From Micromonospora sonchi (lineage in GTDB: Bacteria > Actinomycetota > Actinomycetes > Mycobacteriales > Micromonosporaceae), in NCBI RefSeq assembly GCF_014646235.1, contig NZ_BMNB01000020.1, positions 1 through 64,000 on the forward strand: a DNA stretch of 64,000 nucleotides, in the 5' to 3' direction. The notes below the pieces were generated by a model. It ran no database searches. It had not been told where the DNA came from and saw only the letters and a list, made by a program, of their open reading frames with translations. A program made the translations under genes and the position numbers. This document shows, one piece after another, positions 50,861 through 59,773 of this stretch. The stretch's first letter is position 1, and every line of letters starts with the position of its first letter.

Positions 50861-51493
50861 TTACTCGAACAGGGACAGGGTCAGCGTCGAGGAGTACTCA
50901 CCGGCCGCGACATCCGCCGGCGTACGCAGGAACAGATCCGCGTCCACCGCGTACTCGCCACCGGCCACCGCACCCGAGTCGTACGTGGAGACCAGCAGCT
51001 CCTGGTCGACCAGACCCACGTTGTTGCCCGGCTGCGTCGGCTCGTCGACGACGGTCACGACCTCCTCGCCCTCGGCCACCAGACCGGTGTCACCACCGTC
51101 GAGCAGCCGCGGCCGCCAGCCCAGGTGCCCGGCGCCGATCGGCTCCTGACCGGCCGCACCGACGAAGTCGGACGCCGAACCCAGCACCGCCCACGCCGCA
51201 CCCGCCGGCACCTCGTCCTCCGTCCGGGTGTCCGTCACCGTCACCGTCGGCAGAACACCCACGAACTGACGCACCAGCAACGTCGACCCGTCCTCCGACA
51301 GGGCCACCGAATCACCCGCCACCGACAGGGCCAACACCCCCGGCTCCCGGATCTCCTCGATGTCGACCGTCACCGACACATCGGCGTTGCCGTCCGGGTC
51401 GGCCGACGCCGGCGACGCCACCGCCACCGACCCGGCGACCATCGCGCCCGCGGCCGCCGCCGCGAACAGGCGCTTGCGATTACTCGTTCTCAT
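50861..51493 (-). CDS. Secreted beta-rich surface protein
   Basis: The 210-aa product has a signal peptide (1-33, ...ASPASA) and a mature region rich in beta-strand sequence (ADVSVTVDIEEIREPGVLAL ... EYSSTLTLSLFE), ending on a strand like WxL- or DUF916-style wall domains. There is no LPXTG or membrane anchor. GGAG lies seven bases before ATG 51493. It follows the GH43 genes in the same direction. Confidence 0.6.
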   Translation of the reverse strand: MRTSNRKRLFAAAAAGAMVAGSVAVASPASADPDGNADVSVTVDIEEIREPGVLALSVAGDSVALSEDGSTLLVRQFVGVLPTVTVTDTRTEDEVPAGAAWAVLGSASDFVGAAGQEPIGAGHLGWRPRLLDGGDTGLVAEGEEVVTVVDEPTQPGNNVGLVDQELLVSTYDSGAVAGGEYAVDADLFLRTPADVAAGEYSSTLTLSLFE

Positions 51494-51537
51494 TCCCACG
51501 CTCCGTAGTCATTGTTGATTGTTGGACACAGGGCAGG

Positions 51538-53958
51538 TCAGCCGGCGCAGTTCAGGCCGGAGTAGTCGGCGGTGAAGAGGCTCGTCACGTCCCGACCGTC
51601 GATCGAACCGCTGGCGCGTACGGTCGCCGAACCGGCCTCGACCGCGCCCGTACGGGTGGCGAACTGCTGGAAGGCGTTCGCACCCGGGGCCACGCTCATC
51701 ACCGACCGCTCGCCGTACGCGGTCCGCAGGACGATGTCCAGCGGCGCGTCGTGGGCGTTGCGGGCCTGCACGGCGACGTACGCCTTGCCGGCGACGCAGC
51801 GCACCTGCGCGCTGACCTCGACGGGCAGCACGGTGGCCGACCCGGCTTCGAAGGCCCAGGTGTCGAGCTCGAACAGATCCTCGCCCTGCGGCCCGGAGTA
51901 GGTGAAGTACACGTCGTGCACTCCGCTGACGCCGTCGAGCTGGGCGCTCAGCTCCGTCCACTCACCGAGCGGCGCGTCGACCTGGATGGTCCCGACGACC
52001 GGCCCGGTGAGCTCGTCGAGCCGAACCTCGATCTTCCCGCCGGCCACGAGCGGACGCACCTTCGCCGTCACGCTGCCGGCACCCTCGCCGAAGTTCACCG
52101 ACGACAGCGCGGTCCAGTCGCCGTTGTCGATGTCGCGGACCACCAGGTTCGGCGCGGTGGCGCCGAACTGGGGCGACCCGCCGTCGATCTTCGCGGTCGC
52201 GATGCCCTTGCTCCAGCCGAACGTCTCCGCCTCGAAGACCCGGAACGGGTCGAAGTCGCGGACCTGCTCGACGCCGGCGTAGGTGCCGACGACCTGCTGG
52301 ATGGTGCCGTCCGGGTTGAAGGCCAGTTCCTGGATGTGCGGGCTGCGGTAGCCCTGGGTGTTGTTGCCGGTGATCCGCTTGTTCAGCGTCGGGGCGTGGT
52401 ACGTGAAGTAGTACTTGCCCTCGTACTCGAACGCCGACTGGTGGTTGTTGCCCCCGGTGCCGCTGCCGAAGAACTGCGACTGGTTCGGGAACAGCACGCC
52501 CGCGTAGGTCTCCTTCGACCAGGACATCGGGTCGTCGGAGATCATGTAGCCGATCTGGCCACCCTCGGGGTAGCCGGGCAGCCGCGTCTGGTTGCCGCCG
52601 AAGTCGTTGCCGCCGAAGTGCGACGAGTACGAGAGGTAGTACTTGCCCTCGCGCTTGAACACCTGGGCCGCCTCGAAGGCCACCGGGGCGTCCACGACCG
52701 CCGACGTGCCCTCGGTCGACACCATGTCGTCACCGAGCTTGATCACCCGCAGGTTCTTCGGGTTGTTGAAGCGCTCGGCCGGCGGCATGCTGGTCGACGC
52801 GGGACCGCCACCGTAGTAGAGGTACGCTTCGCCGTCGTCGTCCGTCAGCGGGGCCGGGTCGAACTTCCAGGCCACACCCTCGGAGCCGGGGGTACGGCCG
52901 TCGATCAGCGTGCTGGTGCGCTCGCTGGTCCACGGGCCGAGCGGGGAGGCACCCGTGATCACGTTGCTGGACCCGCCGCCGTTGGCGTAGTAGAGGAAGA
53001 ACTTCTCCTCACCGTTCACGACCTTCTTGGCCATGCCGGGCGCCCACGAGTTGCCGGTGAACGGCGCCACGCCGTTCGGGCCGGCGACCTGGATCTCACC
53101 GTGGTCCGTCCAGTTCACCATGTCCGTGGTGGAGATCAGGGTGATCTGGTTGATGTGGCCGTAGTTGATGCCGGGCGAGATCCCGGTGACCGGGTCGGGC
53201 TGGTACCCCTGGGTGTCGTTGGTCATGTACATGTACACCCGGCCGTCGTGTACGAAGCCGTACCCGTCGGCGCCGAACTTGTGCCCGATCAACGGGTTGT
53301 GCTCGCCGGGCAGCTTGCCGACGACCTCGATGGTCCGCGAGGGCGGCGGAGGCGGCGCAGCGCCGACCACGGACACGGCGTCGAGCTTGAAGTCCATCAG
53401 GTGGAGGTTCGGGTTCGCGGACGGGTCACTCGTCCACGGCGTCTCGAAGAAGAGCCGGGCCATCGTCACGTTCTGCCCGGCGGGAATGGTGAACTGGCCG
53501 TTGAAGTGGGCCCACTGCCCCCTGGTCGCCGTCACACTGACCAGGTTGGTGTAGGTGCCTCCGCCGTAGTGCATGGTGGCGAAGAACTCCTTGGTCGCGG
53601 GGCTCTCCGGGTTCTCGTACTTGATCCGGGCGGTGAGGGCGTAGGTCTTCCCGGCCTGCACCTTGCCGGAGAGGTCCTGCATCGGGCCGGAACCGGTCGT
53701 CTGCCGGTCGGTCACCAGCGCGGCGCTCGAACCGGCGTGGGCGTCCGTCGTCAGCGACAGCGTCGCACCGTCGGTGGCGTTGCCGTTGTTGACGAACCAG
53801 CCGTCAAGGCCGTTCTCGAATCCACCGTTGACGATGAGTTCGGTCTCGGCGGCCTGACCGGGCGCCGCCGTCACGGCGAGCCCGGCGGCCACCATGGCGC
53901 CGGCCGTCGCGATCGCGCCGACCCGTCGCCGGGTCAAGCTTCGGAAGCGATGTATCAC
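51538..53958 (-). CDS. Secreted GH43 enzyme with CBM4_9-like and CBM6 modules
   Basis: The 806-aa product contains a signal peptide (1-36), a CBM4/9-like module (LIVNGGFENGLDGWFVNNGN ... DAVSVVG, about 40-195), a GH43 five-blade propeller (GHKFGADGYGFVHDGRVYMY with first Asp; KFDPAPLTDDDGEAYLYYGG with second; PVAFEAAQVFKREGKYYLSY with Glu), a CBM6 (VFEAETFGWSKGIATAKIDG) and a ~95-residue C-terminal domain shared with the next gene. Likely a xylosidase or arabinofuranosidase acting on arabinoxylan. GTG 53958 follows AAGGAGG. It is 33 bases after the upstream GH43 gene. Confidence 0.88.
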   Translation of the reverse strand: MIHRFRSLTRRRVGAIATAGAMVAAGLAVTAAPGQAAETELIVNGGFENGLDGWFVNNGNATDGATLSLTTDAHAGSSAALVTDRQTTGSGPMQDLSGKVQAGKTYALTARIKYENPESPATKEFFATMHYGGGTYTNLVSVTATRGQWAHFNGQFTIPAGQNVTMARLFFETPWTSDPSANPNLHLMDFKLDAVSVVGAAPPPPPSRTIEVVGKLPGEHNPLIGHKFGADGYGFVHDGRVYMYMTNDTQGYQPDPVTGISPGINYGHINQITLISTTDMVNWTDHGEIQVAGPNGVAPFTGNSWAPGMAKKVVNGEEKFFLYYANGGGSSNVITGASPLGPWTSERTSTLIDGRTPGSEGVAWKFDPAPLTDDDGEAYLYYGGGPASTSMPPAERFNNPKNLRVIKLGDDMVSTEGTSAVVDAPVAFEAAQVFKREGKYYLSYSSHFGGNDFGGNQTRLPGYPEGGQIGYMISDDPMSWSKETYAGVLFPNQSQFFGSGTGGNNHQSAFEYEGKYYFTYHAPTLNKRITGNNTQGYRSPHIQELAFNPDGTIQQVVGTYAGVEQVRDFDPFRVFEAETFGWSKGIATAKIDGGSPQFGATAPNLVVRDIDNGDWTALSSVNFGEGAGSVTAKVRPLVAGGKIEVRLDELTGPVVGTIQVDAPLGEWTELSAQLDGVSGVHDVYFTYSGPQGEDLFELDTWAFEAGSATVLPVEVSAQVRCVAGKAYVAVQARNAHDAPLDIVLRTAYGERSVMSVAPGANAFQQFATRTGAVEAGSATVRASGSIDGRDVTSLFTADYSGLNCAG

Positions 53959-53990
53959 TGAGCAACCTCCTTGGGGGTGTGGGTTGGCGA

Positions 53991-56900
53991 TTACCGGACC
54001 TGCCGGGGCCCGCAGTCGATCGCGGGGTACTCGGCGGTGCGGACGGTGGTGACATCGCGGCCGTCGACGGTTCCGGTGACCCGGACCGTGGCCGAGCCGG
54101 CCTCGACTCCGGCGGCACGCGTGGTGAACTGCTGGTACGCGTTCGCGCCCGGCGCCACGTTCGCCACCGAACGTTCGCCGTACGCGGTCTGGAGGGTGAT
54201 CTCCACGGGCGCGTCGTGGTCGTTGCGCGCCTGCACCGCGACGTACGCCGTGCCGGTCACGCACCGGGCCTGCACAGTGACCGTGACGGGCAGCTCGGAC
54301 GCGCTCCTGAGCACGCCGAGCCGGGCCAACTGGTAGCTGAGTGCCCGCTCCGGCGCGTCGATCTGGTTCTGCGTACCGAACTCGCCGGCCCGCGCCGCCG
54401 TCGCGTCGGCGAGCGCGGCCCGCATCGCCGCCCAGGCGTCCGCCGGGTGGTCGGACTCGTGCAGCGTGCGTGCGTACGCGATGGCCGCGTCGAGTTCACC
54501 GGTGTCCAGCGGCTGGCCCTGCGCGGTCAGCGTGTCGCTGAGCAGGTAGTGGTCGAAGTCGACGTGCCCGCCCTTCTGCTGCGTGGCGTAGTTGAATAGA
54601 CCGACCCGGTGCCCCATGAAGTGCGAGAGGCTGCCGTCCAGGGTCTGCGGGCCGACCCGGTTGCCCAGCTGCGTCCAGGTCAGCCCGTCCAGGCTGTAGT
54701 AGAACGTCGTCCAGAGCTGGCCGACCGGCGAGGCGAAGTCGAGATCCGCCTTCAGGTGCACCTCGGTCGCGTCGCCCAGCGACACCGTCGTGCCGGGCAG
54801 GAAGTTCTCCAGCGTCGCCTGGTCGAGGTCGACCGCGAAGGGCTGCCCGCGGTTGACCACGCCGAGGGTGTTCACCCCACCGGCCCGCTTGACCGCCACG
54901 TACGAGAAGCCCCGGTTGTAGGCGGCCAGACCCGCGACGTCGCCGTCCTTCATCGCGGAGATGTCCATCTTGGTTTCCGCCGACTGCCGTGGTCCGAACG
55001 TACGCTGCGAGAGCGTGTTGCGGGCCTCCTCGAACCAGGCCAGCTCGGCCCGGTTGGAGAGCTTGGTGTAGACGTACTCACCGGTGACCACCTTGCCGGT
55101 GGTCAGCCGCAGCCAGCCCTCGCGGTCGGTCAGCGACCAGTAGCGGTTGTCCGGGGCGTGGTTCCACTCCCAGGCCATGTCCAGTCGCGAACCGTTGGGC
55201 TTGATCTCGCCCTCGGTCGGGTGCTCGCTGGTGAGCGGCTGCCCCACGATCGAGACGTCGTCGATCAGGTACTCCACGCTGGAGGAGGGCGGCTGCGGGT
55301 TGGCCCACGGCGTCTCCACCGCGAACTTGAAGTTGTTCAGGTTGGCCGTGGCCGGGACGGTGTACCGGCCGGTGACGGTCGTCCACTCCCCGACCGGCAC
55401 GTTCGCGAAGGTCATCACCTGCACACCCGAGCCCCAGTCAGCGGCGAGGTTGAACCGCACGCTGCTCGGACCCGAGGTGTACTTGATCTTCGCCGAGACG
55501 GTGTAGGTCACGCCGTGCTGCATCTTGCCGTTGAGAACCTGGTTCGGGCCGGAGCCGTTGAGCGTGCGGTCGCTGACCTTCAGCGCCGCCGATCCGCCGG
55601 CCGGGTCGGTCGAGTCCAGCGCCAGCGTCGCGCCGAACTGCGCGGCCCAGGGCGAGAGCGCCCCGGCCTCGAACCCGGAATTCTCCAACAGCTCCACGCC
55701 GATCAGCGACTCGTCGATGTCGGGTGCCGCCGGGATCGTCCACTCCTCGTCCATGTACGCCTTGTGCGGGGCGTCGTTGGCGAAGTCGTCCGAGACGACG
55801 ATGCCCTTCTGACGCTCGTACCGCTCCTGCGCCGGGCTGAGCCGGATCGGCTTGTCGAACAGCCCCTCCACCGGCACCACGCCGTCGGTGCCGAAGGTCG
55901 GCCACCCGTCGCGCCAGGTCGCCGGGATGAGCGCCGGGATGCGCCCGATCGGGAACGTGTCGCGGAAGAACATGCCGTACCAGTCGGTGCCGCCGCCGGA
56001 GCGCGAGATGGGCACCAGACTGCCCTGGGCGAAGCCGTTGGAGTTGAGCACGCCGCGCGCCTCGTAGGTGTTCACACCGCCGGGCGAGGTGTAGCGGCCG
56101 AGCAGCTCGGGTGAGCGGAGCATGACCACCTGGCGGCCCTGGCCGGACGGCCAGGTGATGACGACCACGTAGTAGTAGCCGTCGATGTAGTAGAACTGGG
56201 CGCCCTCGAAGAGCCCGCCGATGAAGGGCTGGCCGGCGTAGTTGTTGGCGCCGAAGACGTTCGGGTAGTCCTGCACGATGGCGGTCAGGTCGGCGTTGAG
56301 CCGCACCGCGCTGATGTTTCCGTTGCCGTGGAAGATGTACGGCGTACCGTCGTGGTCGAAGAAGAGCGACGGGTCGTGCAGCCCGCGGCCGAGGGCCGTA
56401 CGCTGCCAGGTGCCGTTCTCGATGTCGTCGGTGCGGTAGATGTACGCGCCGCCGAGGTTGTTGGTGTTGAAGGCGACGTAGAACATGCCCTCGTGGTAGC
56501 GCAGGGACGAGGCCCACTGGCCCTGGCCGTACGAGTTCTGGCCGTTGCGCAGGGAGAACGAGTCGCCGATGCTCGCCCGGTCGAAGACGTAGTTGACGAT
56601 CTCCCAGTTGACCAGGTCGTAGGACTTCATGATCGGGGCACCCGGGCTCAGGTGCATCGTCGTACTGATCATGTAGTAGATGTCGCGGCCTTCGTCGTTC
56701 TCCGCGGCCGGCACCCGTTCCACGCCGATGTCCGGCACGTCGGCGCGCAGCAGCGGCACCGAGTACCGGCCGTCTCCCCGGTCCGTCGAGGTGTAGGCCG
56801 CCCGGGGTGACCACTCGTCGGCCGGCGGCGCCGCACCCGCGGTGGCGTGCGCCGCGCCGCCGGTGGCCGCGACGCCGGCGCAGAGGAGCGCGCCGACCGT

Positions 56901-57044
56901 GGTGAGCGAGATCGCACGGCGGGGCAGGCTCAGCACGGCGATAAATCGTTTCAGCGCGCCGGTGACTGCCGGTAAACCGGCTGACCGGCGAGCCGGCCTG
57001 GCCCCGGGGGGCGGATCGAAGGCGGCAGCGATGGGCACCTGCAT
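53991..57044 (-). CDS. Secreted multidomain GH43 beta-xylosidase/arabinofuranosidase-like enzyme
   Basis: The 1017-aa product has an exported N-terminus (signal region to about 65), a GH43 propeller (VPLLRADVPDIGVERV; GRGLHDPSLFFDHDGTPYIF; IGGLFEGAQFYYIDGYYYVV), a CBM4/9-like module (ELLENSGFEAGALSPW ... IDDVSIVG, about 450-605), a concanavalin-like beta-xylosidase C-terminal domain (RLDMAWEWNHAPDNRYWSLT onward), a helical spacer, and the same ~95-residue C-terminal domain as its neighbour. ATG 57044 has TTTGGAG at eight bases. A LacI-type palindrome precedes it. Confidence 0.88.
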   Translation of the reverse strand: MQVPIAAAFDPPPGARPARRSAGLPAVTGALKRFIAVLSLPRRAISLTTVGALLCAGVAATGGAAHATAGAAPPADEWSPRAAYTSTDRGDGRYSVPLLRADVPDIGVERVPAAENDEGRDIYYMISTTMHLSPGAPIMKSYDLVNWEIVNYVFDRASIGDSFSLRNGQNSYGQGQWASSLRYHEGMFYVAFNTNNLGGAYIYRTDDIENGTWQRTALGRGLHDPSLFFDHDGTPYIFHGNGNISAVRLNADLTAIVQDYPNVFGANNYAGQPFIGGLFEGAQFYYIDGYYYVVVITWPSGQGRQVVMLRSPELLGRYTSPGGVNTYEARGVLNSNGFAQGSLVPISRSGGGTDWYGMFFRDTFPIGRIPALIPATWRDGWPTFGTDGVVPVEGLFDKPIRLSPAQERYERQKGIVVSDDFANDAPHKAYMDEEWTIPAAPDIDESLIGVELLENSGFEAGALSPWAAQFGATLALDSTDPAGGSAALKVSDRTLNGSGPNQVLNGKMQHGVTYTVSAKIKYTSGPSSVRFNLAADWGSGVQVMTFANVPVGEWTTVTGRYTVPATANLNNFKFAVETPWANPQPPSSSVEYLIDDVSIVGQPLTSEHPTEGEIKPNGSRLDMAWEWNHAPDNRYWSLTDREGWLRLTTGKVVTGEYVYTKLSNRAELAWFEEARNTLSQRTFGPRQSAETKMDISAMKDGDVAGLAAYNRGFSYVAVKRAGGVNTLGVVNRGQPFAVDLDQATLENFLPGTTVSLGDATEVHLKADLDFASPVGQLWTTFYYSLDGLTWTQLGNRVGPQTLDGSLSHFMGHRVGLFNYATQQKGGHVDFDHYLLSDTLTAQGQPLDTGELDAAIAYARTLHESDHPADAWAAMRAALADATAARAGEFGTQNQIDAPERALSYQLARLGVLRSASELPVTVTVQARCVTGTAYVAVQARNDHDAPVEITLQTAYGERSVANVAPGANAYQQFTTRAAGVEAGSATVRVTGTVDGRDVTTVRTAEYPAIDCGPRQVR

Positions 57045-57083
57045 GGCGAACTCCAAACGCGAGTGCTGCGGGGCCCCCTATGT

Positions 57084-57097
57084 TGTTAGCGTTAACA
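57084..57097. promoter_or_regulatory. TGTTAGCGTTAACA operator upstream of GH43 genes
   Basis: This 14-base near-perfect palindrome lies 40 bases before the GH43 start. It matches the TGTTAGCGCTAACA-type LacI-family sites often seen before arabinose/arabinan genes in actinomycetes. A second palindromic box, TGCGAGCGCTCCCA (one mismatch to the CebR consensus), lies at 57153-57166. Confidence 0.6.
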
Positions 57098-57176
57098 TGG
57101 CTCGTCAAGACCTCGTCCGATATATCCATCTAACGAAACGCCGATTGTCCGATGCGAGCGCTCCCACGCATTCGCC

Positions 57177-59072
57177 TCAGGACAGGTCGATCGTGTACTG
57201 CACGGTGTGGACCGTCCCGTCGACCTGAAAGTCGAGGAACGCCCGGTACCGGCCGACGCTCGGCGCGGTCAACCAGAACGTGACCACCCCGTCGGCAAGT
57301 TCCGGCTCCGGGTGCACGTGCACGTAGCCGAGGTCGCCCTCGCGTACCACGACCAGGTGTCCGTACGCACCCAGGTAGGGTTCCGGCCGCACCGGCCCGG
57401 AGTCTCCGGTGCGCCCGACCCGGAAGGTGATCGGTGCGCTCACCCCGACCGTGGGCGTACCGGCCATCGTCACCGTGTACGGCCCGACCGTGGCCTGCGG
57501 CTGCACCGGCGGGAGCGCGGCCGGGGTGTATCCACCCGGTACGTGGTGGTCGACGCCCAGCACCAACGGCAGTTGGGTGCCGTCGGGAGCGATGACGGAG
57601 AAGTCGGCGTAGACGCGGTAGCCGCCGGGGCGGGCCAGTTCCAGCGGAACGCTCCAGGTGCCGTCGGCAGCCATGCTCGGATGCAGGTGCTGGTAGCCGC
57701 CCAGGTCGCGACCCACCACGATGAGGTGCAGCGGCTTCTCGTGGACGATCGCGAAGCGGGTCGCCGGCTGCCGATCGGCACCGACGATCCGGAACCGGTA
57801 GTCCGCTCGTACGCCCGGCTGCTGGGACCGCTGCACCGGTTGCAGGGTGTACCCGGCAGCGCTGACCCACGCTCCGGCCGCCTGCGCCTGATCCGGGCCG
57901 TCACCCGGATGCGTGTGCGCTCCGGTGCCCGGCGCGTGCCGGTGCCCATCCCCCGCCGACGCCGCGGACCCGCCGGCGAGTTGGCCACTCGCGGCGCTCG
58001 GCCGCGTACCGCTGACGCCGGATCGCTCGCCCGCGCCGAGCCGGCCGAGCCCGAAGCCGGCCAGCAGCGCGACCACCAGCCCGCCCACGAGCAGCGCGAG
58101 ACGCGGGTTGCTCAGCCGCGCGGCGGCCGCCGGAGCAACATCGTGCACCGCGGACACATCGGCAGCCGCCCGGCGCGAGGTGTCGGTGCGGCCCGGCGAG
58201 CCGGTGCGGCCCGGCGAGCCCGCGCGGCCCGGAGTGCCGGTGCGGCCCGGCGTGCGGCTCTTCCGGGCGCCCGGGCGAGAGCGGGTGTCGGGGCGGCGTG
58301 CGGTTTTTCTCGAAGCCCGGGCCCGGCCGAACACTGCGCCCACGGCGGCCGGGTGCCGTCGCCAGGCGACGAGACCGACCAGCGCCAGCATGATCGCCAC
58401 CGCTCCGGCGGCCCAGGCCCAGCCGGGTGGTCCGTTGTCTTCGACGGCCGGCATCGGGACGGCCACTGCCGGCGACGCAGATCCGGAGGGTGCGGCGGGG
58501 GGCTGCGAGGCTTGCCCGTCGTGCCCGTGCTGCTCGGCCGCGGCCACCAGCGCCGGGTCCGGCTGGTTGGTCGGCGGGCTCCACCCCTGCGGCGCGGCGG
58601 TCACCGGTCCCGTGTAGCGGAAGCTCATCGTGCCCCGCACCGGTTCGCCGTCCGAGGCCACCGACAGGTAGCTCACCGTGTACCGCCCCACCGCCGGCAG
58701 ATGCGCCACGGTCACGACCGCGGGGAAGCCGGTCGTGTACTCGCGCGGCTCGAACTTGCCGTCGACCAGGAAGTACTCCCGTACCGGCTGGTCCAGTTGT
58801 CGGGGGGTGCCGTGCGTCCAGCCGTTGTCGACCCGGCCGCCGCCGGGCGCGGCGATCGCGAAGAACGCGGTGGGGACCACCTGCTCGGTGAAGTAGAGCT
58901 GCACCGCCGTGAGCGGCTCGGACACCGTGGCGTTCGCCGCCGGTGTGGACATCGCCAGCCCGCCGTGGGCCGACGCGGGCGAGGCGAATCCGAGAAGGCC
59001 GATCGCCGCGACGAGGATCAGCGCGAGCAGACCCGACACGGAACGCCAGGGGCGCGGAGGGAGACGACGCAT
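57177..59072 (-). CDS. CopC-domain membrane protein with His-rich outer region
   Basis: The 631-aa product has a signal peptide and an N-terminal CopC copper-binding domain (AHGGLAMSTPAANATVSEPL ... GTMSFRYTG, His directly after the cleavage site), a membrane helix (WAWAAGAVAIMLALVGLVAW, about 225), a basic repeat (GRTGSPGR units), a second helix (LALLVGGLVVALLAGFGLG), and a large C-terminal outer domain with His clusters (DGHRHAPGTGAHTHPGD) and beta-strand text (YQHLHPSMAADGTWSVPLEL). Copper or other metal handling at the surface is likely. CopD is absent. GGGAGGA precedes ATG 59072. Confidence 0.78.
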   Translation of the reverse strand: MRRLPPRPWRSVSGLLALILVAAIGLLGFASPASAHGGLAMSTPAANATVSEPLTAVQLYFTEQVVPTAFFAIAAPGGGRVDNGWTHGTPRQLDQPVREYFLVDGKFEPREYTTGFPAVVTVAHLPAVGRYTVSYLSVASDGEPVRGTMSFRYTGPVTAAPQGWSPPTNQPDPALVAAAEQHGHDGQASQPPAAPSGSASPAVAVPMPAVEDNGPPGWAWAAGAVAIMLALVGLVAWRRHPAAVGAVFGRARASRKTARRPDTRSRPGARKSRTPGRTGTPGRAGSPGRTGSPGRTDTSRRAAADVSAVHDVAPAAAARLSNPRLALLVGGLVVALLAGFGLGRLGAGERSGVSGTRPSAASGQLAGGSAASAGDGHRHAPGTGAHTHPGDGPDQAQAAGAWVSAAGYTLQPVQRSQQPGVRADYRFRIVGADRQPATRFAIVHEKPLHLIVVGRDLGGYQHLHPSMAADGTWSVPLELARPGGYRVYADFSVIAPDGTQLPLVLGVDHHVPGGYTPAALPPVQPQATVGPYTVTMAGTPTVGVSAPITFRVGRTGDSGPVRPEPYLGAYGHLVVVREGDLGYVHVHPEPELADGVVTFWLTAPSVGRYRAFLDFQVDGTVHTVQYTIDLS

Positions 59073-59219
59073 CGGATCATCCTCCCGAGGATGCGACTTC
59101 GGGCAAGAGGCAGCAATCTTTTTATGCAGATGGCAAAAGTGATGGCGCCACATGACTCGACATCGATGCCAGCGGCCCCCTACGGGCTGGCTTCCGGCAA
59201 GGGATGTCAGCATGGCGGC

Positions 59220-59540
59220 ATGGATATCTACGAGGACGCCCGGACCGTGTCGCGGGCGGATCTGGCCGCGTGGTTGCGGCAGGTGGCCAGCCAGTTGGAG
59301 ACCGGGCAGGTCTTCTACGGCGCCGCGGGCACCATCGCGGTGGCCGACCAGGTGCACTGCGAGCTGGAGATCGAGCAGGAGGGCAAGGACGAGTTCTCGA
59401 TCGAGATCGAGTTTTCCTGGGTCAACCCCAAGGCCGCCGCGCCGGCCGAGCCCGCCGAGGAGGCGGAGAAGGCCGACGAGGCCGGGTCGGCGGAGACCGA
59501 CGCGGACGAGGAGCCGGCGGCGGCCCTCCCTGCGGCTTGA
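59220..59540 (+). CDS. Amphi-Trp domain protein
   Basis: The 106-aa product begins MDIYEDARTVSRADLAAWLR and continues QVASQLETGQVFYGA ... VHCELEIEQEGKDEFSIEIE FSW, the pattern annotated as amphi-Trp domain in bacteria and archaea; function is unknown. The last 35 residues are an acidic Ala/Glu tail. Its 3' end abuts the TnpB relic. Confidence 0.75.
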   Translation: MDIYEDARTVSRADLAAWLRQVASQLETGQVFYGAAGTIAVADQVHCELEIEQEGKDEFSIEIEFSWVNPKAAAPAEPAEEAEKADEAGSAETDADEEPAAALPAA

Positions 59541-59640
59541 CATCCTCTCCGCCTCTCCGGCGGAGCACGTTGATGGCCGCGTTCACGTCCCGGTCGTGGG
59601 CCGCCCAGCAGGGCAGTCCCACGACCGGACGTCTCCGGGG
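59541..59640 (-). pseudogene. C-terminal relic of an IS200/IS605-type TnpB
   Basis: The minus strand reads AAHDRDVNAAINVLRRRGGE DVKPQ, matching the RuvC-III motif (DRDxNAAxN) and tail of TnpB. Just upstream in a shifted frame is DVRSWDCPA, the zinc-finger piece that normally precedes it. The rest of the gene is gone. The hairpin CTCCGCC-TCTC-CGGCGGAG region just inside may be part of the element's end. Confidence 0.6.
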
Positions 59641-59773
59641 AAGGTTTTGGGAAAAACTCCTGGTCGGGTGTTTAGTGAGTCCGGCGATAGGGCGGTGGCG
59701 ACGAGGCGAGTCCTGGCCCGTGCAGCGACCGGCCGATCAGCCTGAGGCGCTTCATCCGGCGTCGTCGCGCAGG

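Noticed and set aside
49834..53961. 1375-codon plus-strand open frame across three genes
   Set aside because: Crosses several well-supported minus-strand genes; composition is typical of antisense GC-rich sequence.
57207..59540. 777-codon plus-strand open frame opposite the CopC gene
   Set aside because: Only its last 107 codons (amphi-Trp) are real; the rest is antisense to CopC.
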